This document shows positions 8,642 to 15,955 of a stretch of 64,000 nt of DNA, piece after piece. This stretch comes from Pseudomarimonas arenosa. GTDB taxonomy: Bacteria > Pseudomonadota > Gammaproteobacteria > Xanthomonadales > Xanthomonadaceae. Position 1 is the first letter of the stretch, and each line of letters begins with the position of its first letter. The position numbers and the translations under genes were made by a program. The notes under the pieces are model-generated. The model worked only from the letters and a program-made list of their open reading frames with translations. It was not told the origin of the DNA and made no database searches. The stretch lies in contig NZ_JACYTR010000020.1 in NCBI RefSeq assembly GCF_014841215.1, forward strand, positions 1 to 64,000. The letters run 5' to 3'.

Positions 8642-10186
8642 ATGAAGGTGCGCGCTCAAATCGCGATGGTGTTGAACCTGGACAAGTGCATTGGCTGCCA
8701 TGTCTGTTCGATCACCTGCAAGAACGTCTGGACTTCGCGTGAAGGTGTCGAATACGCCTGGTTTAACAATGTCGAAACCAAGCCCGGTATCGGCTACCCG
8801 AAAGAATGGGAAAACCAGGACAAGTGGAACGGTGGCTGGGTTCTCACGTCCAGCGGCAAGCTGCAGCTGAAGGCCGGCGGTCGCTTCCGCATGCTGGCGA
8901 AGATTTTCGCCAACCCGGATCTGCCGCAGATCGACGACTACTACGAGCCGTTCGATTTCGACTACCACCACCTGCATGAGGCGCCGGAGGGTCAGCACCA
9001 ACCGACCGCACGGCCGCGCTCGCTGATCTCCGGTCAGCGCATGCAGAAGATCCATTGGGGCCCGAACTGGGAAGAGATTCTCGGCACCGAATTCGCCAAG
9101 CGTTCCAAGGATAAGAACTTCGATCAGGTGCAGAAAGACATCTACGGTCAGTTTGAAAAGACCTTCATGATGTACCTGCCACGCCTGTGCGAGCACTGCC
9201 TGAATCCTGCCTGCGTGGCGTCCTGCCCGTCCGGCGCGATCTACAAGCGCGAGGAAGACGGCATCGTGCTGATCGATCAGGACAAATGCCGGGGCTGGCG
9301 CATGTGTGTGTCGGGCTGTCCGTACAAAAAGATCTACTACAACTGGAAGTCCGGCAAGTCGGAGAAGTGCATCTTCTGCTATCCACGCATCGAGATGGGC
9401 GAGCCAACCGTATGTTCAGAGACCTGCGTTGGTCGTATCCGCTATCTCGGCGTGATGCTGTACGACGCCGATAAGATCAGCGAGGCCGCGGCGGTGCCGC
9501 AGGAACAGGATCTCTATCAGGCACATCTCGATGTGTTCCTGGACCCGAACGATCCGAAGGTGATCGAGGCGGCGCGCAAGGAAGGCATTCCGGAAAACTG
9601 GCTTGAGGCCGCGCGCGAGTCGCCGGTGTACAAGCTGGCCATCGACTGGAAGCTTGCCCTACCCTTGCATCCCGAATATCGCACCTTGCCGATGGTGTGG
9701 TACGTGCCGCCGCTCAGCCCGATTCAGAATGCCGCCGAACAAGGCACGATCGATATGCATGGCGAGCTGCCCGACGTGAAGTCGCTGCGCATTCCGCTGA
9801 AGTACCTGGCCAACCTGCTTACCGCGGGTGATGAGCGGCCGGTGGCACTGGCGCTGGAACGCATGCTGGCCATGCGCGCCTGGCGGCGAGCGAAGAATGT
9901 CGACGGCGTTGAGGACACCAAGGTGCTCGAGCAGGTCGGCCTCAGCGTGCATCAGGCGCAGGAGATGTACCGCTATCTGGCGATTGCCAACTACGAGGAT
10001 CGCTTCGTGGTGCCCAGTGCACATCGTGAATACGCCAACGATGCCTTCGGTGAACGCGGTGGTTGTGGTTTCAGCTTCGGCAACGGCTGCAACGGCAGCA
10101 CGCCAGCCGACCTGTTTGGCGCCAAGAAGCAAACCGTCTACCAGGTGCCGCCGGCGCGGCAGCAAAAGCATAAGGAGCCGGTATGA
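8642..10186 (+). CDS. narH: Respiratory nitrate reductase, beta subunit
   Basis: This 514-residue iron-sulfur protein passes electrons from NarI haem to NarG. From the ATG at 8642 the first cluster cysteines fall at 16, 19, 22 and 26 (CIGCHVCSITC), as in E. coli. An upstream ATG at 8591 lies in the palindromic repeat and was rejected. Further cluster motifs are CEHCLNPACVASCP, CRGWRMCVSGCP (with the Trp that gives the 3Fe-4S centre) and CIFCYPRIEMGEPTVCSETC. The GAGGTGACCC before the ATG can serve as ribosome binding site. The stop overlaps the narJ start as ATGA. Confidence 0.98.
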   Translation: MKVRAQIAMVLNLDKCIGCHVCSITCKNVWTSREGVEYAWFNNVETKPGIGYPKEWENQDKWNGGWVLTSSGKLQLKAGGRFRMLAKIFANPDLPQIDDYYEPFDFDYHHLHEAPEGQHQPTARPRSLISGQRMQKIHWGPNWEEILGTEFAKRSKDKNFDQVQKDIYGQFEKTFMMYLPRLCEHCLNPACVASCPSGAIYKREEDGIVLIDQDKCRGWRMCVSGCPYKKIYYNWKSGKSEKCIFCYPRIEMGEPTVCSETCVGRIRYLGVMLYDADKISEAAAVPQEQDLYQAHLDVFLDPNDPKVIEAARKEGIPENWLEAARESPVYKLAIDWKLALPLHPEYRTLPMVWYVPPLSPIQNAAEQGTIDMHGELPDVKSLRIPLKYLANLLTAGDERPVALALERMLAMRAWRRAKNVDGVEDTKVLEQVGLSVHQAQEMYRYLAIANYEDRFVVPSAHREYANDAFGERGGCGFSFGNGCNGSTPADLFGAKKQTVYQVPPARQQKHKEPV

Positions 10187-10938
10187 ACGCAGGCTTGCAC
10201 ATCCAGAATTCCGTAGGCAGCGATTGCTGTGGTCAATGCACCTGCGGCGAGGCCGCTGCGCCGAATCCGGCGCGTCAGCTGAAACTGATCAGCCTGTTGC
10301 TCGATTATCCGCAGGATGAGCTGTTCACCCTGGGCAAGGAACTGCGCGCCGCGGTCTACGAGCTGGGTTTTGACAATGAGGCACGCCAGGCCCTGCATGG
10401 CTTTATCGATCGCCTGCTGGCGGTCGATCCGATGCAGGCGCAGGCGACCTGGAGCGAAACCTTCGATCGCGGTCGGGCAATGAGCCTGTTGATGTTCGAG
10501 CATATTCATGGCGAATCGCGCGATCGTGGCCAGGCCATGGTCGACTTGATGGACACCTATCGACGCAATGGCTTTGAGATCGACAGCCGTGAGTTGCCGG
10601 ACTATCTGCCCCTGCTGCTGGAATATCTGTCGCAACGCAGCGAGGCCGAAGGGCGCGAATGGCTAGGCCATCTTAACCAGATCCTCAGTCTGCTGGCGGC
10701 ACGCGCAGAGGAACGGGAAAGCCCGTATGCCCAGTTGTTCGAACTGCTGATCAAGCACTCCGGACTACAACCGGACCTGGCGACCTTCCGCCGTCGCGCG
10801 GCCAACGAAGAGCGCGACGACACGCCGGAGGCGATGGACAAAGTGTGGGAGGAAGAGGCGGTGAAGTTTGGCCCGCAGGCCCCAGCCACTGATGCCTGCG
10901 CGCCCAATCGGTTTGTTGAGCGCTCGGCGGGAGCCTGA
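10183..10938 (+). CDS. narJ: Nitrate reductase assembly chaperone with Cys-rich N-terminus
   Basis: NarJ binds apo-NarG and allows molybdenum cofactor insertion; it is not part of the final enzyme. The core is typical, with SLLLDYPQDELF at about residue 42, ETFDRGRAMSLLMFEHIHGESRDRGQAM in the middle and ELPDYLPLLLEYLS. Two things are unusual. The N-terminus is extended by some 30 residues and contains CCGQCTC, a possible metal or redox site absent from E. coli NarJ. The last 24 residues (from KFGPQAPATD) are encoded by the first unit of a 210 bp tandem array. AAGGAGCC before the ATG and the ATGA overlap with narH support the start. Confidence 0.93.
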   Translation: MNAGLHIQNSVGSDCCGQCTCGEAAAPNPARQLKLISLLLDYPQDELFTLGKELRAAVYELGFDNEARQALHGFIDRLLAVDPMQAQATWSETFDRGRAMSLLMFEHIHGESRDRGQAMVDLMDTYRRNGFEIDSRELPDYLPLLLEYLSQRSEAEGREWLGHLNQILSLLAARAEERESPYAQLFELLIKHSGLQPDLATFRRRAANEERDDTPEAMDKVWEEEAVKFGPQAPATDACAPNRFVERSAGA

Positions 10939-11912
10939 CATGCATTGGCGCTCGATTCCTGCCCACTCTTCGCTCGCTGAGCCTGTCGAAGCGAGCCTGA
11001 GCAGAGCGCGGTGCGGAAACTCGCCACCGGCCCTGTCGAGGCACCCTTCGACAGGCTCAGGGTGCGTTGCACGAAGTTTGGCCCGCAAGCCCCAGCCACT
11101 GATGCCTGTGCGCCCAATCGGTTGGTTGAGCGCACGGCGGGAGCCTGACATGCATTGGCGTTCGATTCTTTCCCACTCTTCGCTCGCTGAGCCTGTCGAA
11201 GGGAGCCTGAGCAGAGCGCGGTGCGGGAACTCGCCACCGGCCCTGTCGACGCACCCTTCGACAGGCTCAGGGTGCGTTGCACGAAGTTTGGCCCGCAGGC
11301 CCCAGCCACTGATGCCTGCGCGCCCAATCGGTTGGTTGAGCGCTCAGCGGGAGCCTGACATGCATTGGCGCTCGATTCCTGCCCACTCTTCGCTCGCTGC
11401 GCCTGTCGAAGCGAGCCTGAGCAGAGCGCGGTACGGGAACTCGCCACCGGCCCTGTCGAGGCACCCTTCGACAGGCTCAGGGTGCGTTGCACGAAGTTTG
11501 GCCCGCAGGCCCCAGCCACTGATGCCTGCGCGCCCAATCGGTTTGTTGAGCGCAAGGCGGGAGCCTGACATGCATTGGCGCTCGATTCCTGCCCACTCTT
11601 CGCTCGCTGAGCCTGTCGAAGCGAGCCTGAGCAGAGCGCGGTGCGGAAACTCGCCACCGGCCCTGTCGAGGCAGCCTTCGACAGGCTCAGGGTGCGTTGC
11701 ACGAAGTTTGGCCCGCAAGCCCCAGCCACTGATGCCTGCGCGCCCAATCGGTTTGTTGAGCGCACGGCGGGAGCCTGACATGCATTGGCGTTCGATCCTT
11801 GCCCACTCTTCGCTCGCTGAGCCTGTCGAAGCGAGCCTGAGCAGAGCGCGGTGCGGGAACTCGCCACCGGCCCTGTCGAGGCACCCTTCGACAGACTCAG
11901 GGTGCGTTGCAC
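10863..11912. repeat. Five exact-length 210 bp tandem repeats between narJ and narI
   Basis: Units begin with GAAGTTTGGCCCGCA at 10863, 11073, 11283, 11493 and 11703 and end with GGTGCGTTGCAC, giving five units of 210 bases that differ at only a few positions. The first 76 bases of each unit equal the 3' end of narJ including its TGA. The rest contains GAGCCTGTCGAA and its complement TTCGACAGGCTC, the widespread CCTTCGACAGGCTCAGG palindrome. Because 210 is divisible by three, open frames persist on both strands; they are artefacts. The array opens a gap of about 1.05 kb inside the operon and is likely to expand and contract by recombination. Confidence 0.97.
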
Positions 11913-11989
11913 TACGCAGGGACAGGCCCAAGGTGCGCCCTTCGCGAAGCCAATCGATCCGAACATCAAGTTAGACCGCAGGTGATGCC

Positions 11990-12694
11990 ATGAATTACAT
12001 CAATCAGTTCTGCTTTCAGATTTTCCCCTACATCGCGTTGGCCGTGTTTCTGATCGGCAGCTGGGTGCGTTTCGACCGCGATCCGTACACCTGGCGCACC
12101 GGCTCAAGTCAGTTGTTGTCCGGAAAATGGATGCGGCTTGGCAGCAACTGGATGCACCTCGGTGTCATCGCCATTCTGCTCGGTCACCTGGTCGGCCTGC
12201 TCACGCCGCATGCCCTGTATGAACCCTTTATCACCTCGGGGCAGAAGCAGCTGCTGGCGATGGTCGCCGGTGGCATCTTTGGCGTGTTCGCCTTTGTCGG
12301 TATGACCATCCTGCTGCTACGCCGTCTGTTCAATCCGCGCATTCGAGCCAACTCCAGTGGTCGCGACATCCTCGTGCTGGCGTTGCTCTACGCGCAACTC
12401 CTGTTGGGCATGGCATCGATTGTGGTGTCCTCGGGCCATATGGATGGCGTGCAGATGGTGAAACTGGCGGAGTGGGCGCAGCACATCGTGACTTTCCGCT
12501 GGGGTGCGGCCGAGTACATCGCCGACGCCCACTGGATCTACAAGAGCCACGTATTCCTCGGCATGCTGCTGTTCTTCATCTTCCCGTTCACCCGCCTGGT
12601 GCACATCTGGAGCCTGCCGGTGTCCTACCTGAGCCGGCCCTATCAGGTGGTGCGCAAGCGCCAGCCGGTCATCCACTACGGCCAGGGGAACTAA
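11990..12694 (+). CDS. narI: Respiratory nitrate reductase, gamma subunit (cytochrome b)
   Basis: This 234-residue membrane protein with five helices oxidises quinol at the periplasmic side and passes electrons to NarH. The four haem-b ligands His56, His66, His187 and His205 fall at the same numbers as in E. coli NarI, which also confirms the start at 11990. The gene lies 1.05 kb after narJ because of the tandem array, but four bases before the parvulin gene. CCGCAGGTG upstream of the ATG is a modest ribosome binding site. Confidence 0.97.
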   Translation: MNYINQFCFQIFPYIALAVFLIGSWVRFDRDPYTWRTGSSQLLSGKWMRLGSNWMHLGVIAILLGHLVGLLTPHALYEPFITSGQKQLLAMVAGGIFGVFAFVGMTILLLRRLFNPRIRANSSGRDILVLALLYAQLLLGMASIVVSSGHMDGVQMVKLAEWAQHIVTFRWGAAEYIADAHWIYKSHVFLGMLLFFIFPFTRLVHIWSLPVSYLSRPYQVVRKRQPVIHYGQGN

Positions 12695-12698
12695 GTGT

Positions 12699-13577
12699 AT
12701 GGGCAGCCCAGCACGCGAATTGCCGATTCGGCTGGTCGACGGGCCAGTCAAGCACGATCACGCCGACCACGCATTTGAAAGCGGCGGCCGCACCGCGGTT
12801 CCGCCGCCGCCGAAGGCGCGGGTGTTCGTCGAAGGTCAGCCGATCAGCGAACAGGCGATCGGCCAGGAAATGCAGCATCACCCAGCGATTCGGCCGGAGG
12901 AATCCTGGCGAGCTGCTGCCGAGGCCTTGGTGGTACAACGCCTGCTACAACTGGAGACAGCGCGCCTGTCGATCGACGGCACGCGCCACGCCGAGCCTGG
13001 TGAGAGTGCTGAGGAGGCCGCCACTCGGGTGTTGCTGGAGCCAGTGTTCGACCTGGTCAGGCCAGCTACCAGCGAGGCTTGTCAACACTACTTCGAACAG
13101 AACCGAGAACACTTCCGCGCGCCTGATCGAGTGCAGCTGCGCCATATCCTGTATCCCGCTGCTCCCGACGATATCGAAGCGCGACTCGCCAGCCGCGATC
13201 GGGCTGAGCACGATCTGGCCGAATTGAAGGCCCATCCGGAGCGCTTTGCCGAATACGCGATGCGCTTCTCGGCCTGCCCCTCGAAGGAGCAAGGCGGCGA
13301 GCTTGGCTGGATCGAGCGCGGGCAGACCACCCCGGAGTTCGAGCGCCAGGTGTTTCGGTTGAAACCTGGCCTTGCCGGCCTGCCAGTGGAATCGCGCTTT
13401 GGCCATCACATCGTTGAGGTGTTGGCGCTGGAAAAAGGCGCCCTGCTTGACCTGGATCAGGTGCAAAGCGATATCGCGCTGCGACTTGATCTGGCTCAAA
13501 GACATAGCGCGATGAAACAGTATGTTGAATCCCTGATGGCGCGGTATTCAGTCGAAGGGTTGGATGCGGCGCTTTGA
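12699..13577 (+). CDS. PpiC-type peptidyl-prolyl isomerase of the nar operon
   Basis: The protein has 292 residues. A parvulin domain occupies about residues 140-245, beginning VQLRHILYP and including FAEYAMRFSACPSKEQGGELGWIERGQ and FGHHIVEVL. The N-terminal part is helical and resembles the SurA/NifM-type chaperone region. No signal peptide is seen, so it should act in the cytoplasm, probably in folding or maturation of NarGHJI. A PpiC-type gene in the same place after narI is known in Pseudomonas narK1K2GHJI operons (PA3871). The start lies four bases after the narI stop, which implies co-translation. Confidence 0.88.
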   Translation: MGSPARELPIRLVDGPVKHDHADHAFESGGRTAVPPPPKARVFVEGQPISEQAIGQEMQHHPAIRPEESWRAAAEALVVQRLLQLETARLSIDGTRHAEPGESAEEAATRVLLEPVFDLVRPATSEACQHYFEQNREHFRAPDRVQLRHILYPAAPDDIEARLASRDRAEHDLAELKAHPERFAEYAMRFSACPSKEQGGELGWIERGQTTPEFERQVFRLKPGLAGLPVESRFGHHIVEVLALEKGALLDLDQVQSDIALRLDLAQRHSAMKQYVESLMARYSVEGLDAAL

Positions 13578-13600
13578 GTTAGGAATCAACCAGCGACGAT

Positions 13601-13797
13601 CTGCCAGCCCCCTCTCGCCAACCCCTCGCCCGCCAGGGGGAGGGGCTATACGAGGACATCAACCACCTCAATCGTAAATTCAGCGACGACTTAGCGCTTT
13701 ACTCCCCTCTCCCCTTGCGGGAGAGGGGTTGGGGGAGAGGGGTACAGGCAACTTGCCCCTCTCCCCACCCCTCCCCCACCAGGGGGAGGGGCTTAAC
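13601..13797. repeat. CCCCTCTCC/GGAGAGGGG palindromic repeats
   Basis: The gap between the parvulin gene and narK1 is filled with alternating pyrimidine- and purine-rich blocks, for example CCCCTCTCCCCTTGCGGGAG followed by further GGGGGAGAGGGG and CCCCTCTCCCCACCCCTCCC. They can form nested hairpins. Elements of this kind occur between genes in many GC-rich proteobacteria. The DNA is non-coding and could attenuate transcription into narK1. Confidence 0.8.
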
Positions 13798-13847
13798 TAG
13801 CTGCAATTCGGCGCTACGGAAATTTCTCTCATTGCAGGAGTTTCGAC

Positions 13848-15227
13848 ATGCAAGCCGCCACCGTCCCGAAAGGACAACAACAAGCCGCGTTGTGGGTCAG
13901 CACCTTCGCGTTCACCGTCTGCTTCGCGGTATGGACGATCTTTTCCATCATCGGCATTCGCATCAAGGCCGAGCTCGGTCTGAACGACACCCAGTTTGGT
14001 TTGTTGATCGCAATGCCTATCCTGACCGGCTCCTTGAGCCGCCTGGCCCTCGGCATCTGGGCCGATCAGTTCGGCGGTCGGATCGTGATGACCTTGGTCA
14101 TGCTGGCTGCCGCCGCGGCGACCTGGGCGCTGACCCAGGTGAGTACGTACCCTGGCTTTCTGATTGCAGCGCTGTTCGTGGGCATCGCCGGGGGTTCATT
14201 TTCGGTCGGCATCGCCTACGTGTCGAAGTGGTTTCCGAAGGAAAAACAAGGCACGGCGCTGGGTATCTTCGGTGCCGGTAATGTCGGCGCCGCGGTCACC
14301 AAGCTGCTGGCACCGATGGTGATGGTGGCCGCGGGTTGGCAACGGGTGGCCGAGCTGTGGGCGATTGCCATCGCCGTCACTGCTGTCCTGTTCTTCCTGT
14401 TGACCAAGGACGATCCCAGCCACACTGCGCGTAAGGTCGCCGGCCACAAACCGGTGGGCTTCATCGATCAGCTGGCGCCGTTGAAGAATATTCAGGTCTG
14501 GCGCTTTTCGCTGTACTACTTCTTCGTGTTTGGCGCCTTTGTCGCCTTGGCGCTATGGCTGCCGCGCTATCTGATCGGCGTGTACGGGCTTGATGTGGCG
14601 ACTGCCGGCATGATTGCCGCCATGTACTCGATTCCGGCCAGTGTGTTTCGCATCGTCGGTGGCTGGTTGTCGGACAAGATCGGCGCACGCGCGGTGATGT
14701 ACTGGACTTTCAGCGTTTCCGCCATCGTTTGCTTCATCCTGAGCTATCCGTCCACCAACTATGTGGTGCACGGTATTCAGGGTGATATCGCCTTCACCCT
14801 GGCGATTGGCGTGATTCCCTTCACCGTCCTGGTGTTTGTGCTGGGCTTCTTCATGTCGCTGGGCAAGGCCGCGGTGTACAAGCATATTCCGGTGTACTAC
14901 CCGGATCATGTCGGCTCGGTGGGCGGCATCGTCGGCCTGATCGGTGGACTGGGCGGTTTTGTACTACCGATCGCCTTCGGCGCCATGAATGATCTGATCG
15001 GTGTGTGGACCAGCTGCTTCATGCTGCTGTTCGTACTGGTGGCCGCGGCTCTGGCCTGGATGCATTTCGCCATCCGCCGCATGGAGCGTGCTCGCTTCCC
15101 GCAGATCAAGGGCGAAACCGATCTGCCCGAGATTATTCGCGCCGCCGAGAGCGATGCTAGCGGCAGCGCCATCGAACCCGTGCGTGCGAGTGGCCGCGGA
15201 ATGGGTCCAACCCAGGCGCACGCCTGA
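13848..15227 (+). CDS. narK1: Nitrate transporter, NarK1 type (MFS)
   Basis: This 459-residue major facilitator protein differs from the first NarK and belongs to the group thought to act as proton-nitrate symporters. Visible signs are FTVCFAVWTIFSIIGIRIKAEL at the first helix, the glycine-rich GIAGGSFSVGIAYVSKWFPKEKQG and GIFGAGNVGAAVTK nitrate signatures, and about 12 helices. It would import nitrate when no nitrite is available for exchange, complementing the first NarK. CAGGAG is placed eight bases before the ATG. Type I and II NarK usually lie together at the head of nar operons; here they sit at opposite ends. Confidence 0.92.
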   Translation: MQAATVPKGQQQAALWVSTFAFTVCFAVWTIFSIIGIRIKAELGLNDTQFGLLIAMPILTGSLSRLALGIWADQFGGRIVMTLVMLAAAAATWALTQVSTYPGFLIAALFVGIAGGSFSVGIAYVSKWFPKEKQGTALGIFGAGNVGAAVTKLLAPMVMVAAGWQRVAELWAIAIAVTAVLFFLLTKDDPSHTARKVAGHKPVGFIDQLAPLKNIQVWRFSLYYFFVFGAFVALALWLPRYLIGVYGLDVATAGMIAAMYSIPASVFRIVGGWLSDKIGARAVMYWTFSVSAIVCFILSYPSTNYVVHGIQGDIAFTLAIGVIPFTVLVFVLGFFMSLGKAAVYKHIPVYYPDHVGSVGGIVGLIGGLGGFVLPIAFGAMNDLIGVWTSCFMLLFVLVAAALAWMHFAIRRMERARFPQIKGETDLPEIIRAAESDASGSAIEPVRASGRGMGPTQAHA

Positions 15228-15236
15228 GCTGCCTCG

Positions 15237-15860
15237 ATGGACCGTTACCTCAGTGCCGACCAAGCCCTCGCGCGACTGCGCGAGGGCAATGCCCGCTTCG
15301 TGCAGCATGTAGTAAGTCTGGACGCCTTGTTAAGTCATGCGCAGCGCTCCGAACAGGCGCGGGCACAGCATCCGTTTGCGGTGATCCTGGGCTGCTCGGA
15401 TTCGCGCGTGCCGGCCGAGTTCGTGTTCGATCAAGGCCTGGGGGATCTGTTTGTGATTCGGGTGGCCGGCAATATCGCTGCCCCCTCGCAGATCGGCAGC
15501 ATTGAATTCGCCGTCGATCGTTTTGGAGTGAAACTGGTAGTGGTGCTGGGCCACTCCAATTGTGGCGCCATCCGCGCGACTCTGGATTACATCGCCAACC
15601 CGTCCGAAGCCTCGCCGGGCATTCATGCCATTGTCGACCGCATCCGCCCTACCCTGACCAGTCTGGTCAGCGGCTGCGAATGTCACGACGAGGCCGAACT
15701 GATGCAAAACGCGGTGCGCGCCAATGTACGCGCCACCGTGGCCCAGCTACGGCAGTCTTCCGTTCTGCTCGAAGGCCTGCATCTGGCTGGCGAACTGAAG
15801 ATTGTCGGTGCGGATTACTCGCTGGAAACCGGCGCCGTCGCATTTTTCGAGGGCGATTGA
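15237..15860 (+). CDS. Beta-class carbonic anhydrase
   Basis: The 207-residue cytoplasmic enzyme interconverts CO2 and bicarbonate. Zinc ligands Cys53, His106 and Cys109 and the Asp55-Arg57 pair are visible in GCSDSRVPAEF and LGHSNCGA. It starts ten bases after the narK1 stop, so it is probably transcribed with the nar operon. This link is unusual; a possible reason is bicarbonate supply or pH balance during nitrate respiration, but that is inference. The length fits a compact beta-CA subunit. Confidence 0.93.
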   Translation: MDRYLSADQALARLREGNARFVQHVVSLDALLSHAQRSEQARAQHPFAVILGCSDSRVPAEFVFDQGLGDLFVIRVAGNIAAPSQIGSIEFAVDRFGVKLVVVLGHSNCGAIRATLDYIANPSEASPGIHAIVDRIRPTLTSLVSGCECHDEAELMQNAVRANVRATVAQLRQSSVLLEGLHLAGELKIVGADYSLETGAVAFFEGD

Positions 15861-15955
15861 AGCGAGCGCGGCCGACTGCCGGGCAGCGTTCGGACTCTCA
15901 CCGTCAATCCCCTATTTCGCGTTTGATCGGGCCTGCCTAACCTCATTCGGCGGCC

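Noticed and set aside
8505-8645. Small frame overlapping the narG stop as ATGA
   Set aside because: Most of it is the translated palindromic repeat (IPAFAGMT); it overlaps the narH start and has no recognisable domain.
10602-11969. Long minus-strand open frame of 455 codons with 70-residue repeats
   Set aside because: It is the antisense of the narJ end and the 210 bp array. It stays open only because 210 is a multiple of three, and its TLSLSKG/LRQAQ strings are the usual translation of the CCTTCGACAGGCTCAGG palindrome.
10868-11974. Plus-strand open frame of 368 codons through the tandem array
   Set aside because: It starts from TTG within narJ, has no family content and is an artefact of the array.
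13601-13797. Possible CRISPR-like array because of short repeated blocks
   Set aside because: Blocks are irregular, purine/pyrimidine mirror palindromes without regular spacers, and no cas genes are near.
3217-15860. Nar region as a horizontally acquired island
   Set aside because: No integrase, tRNA junction or insertion sequence borders it, and the base composition looks like that of the surroundings.
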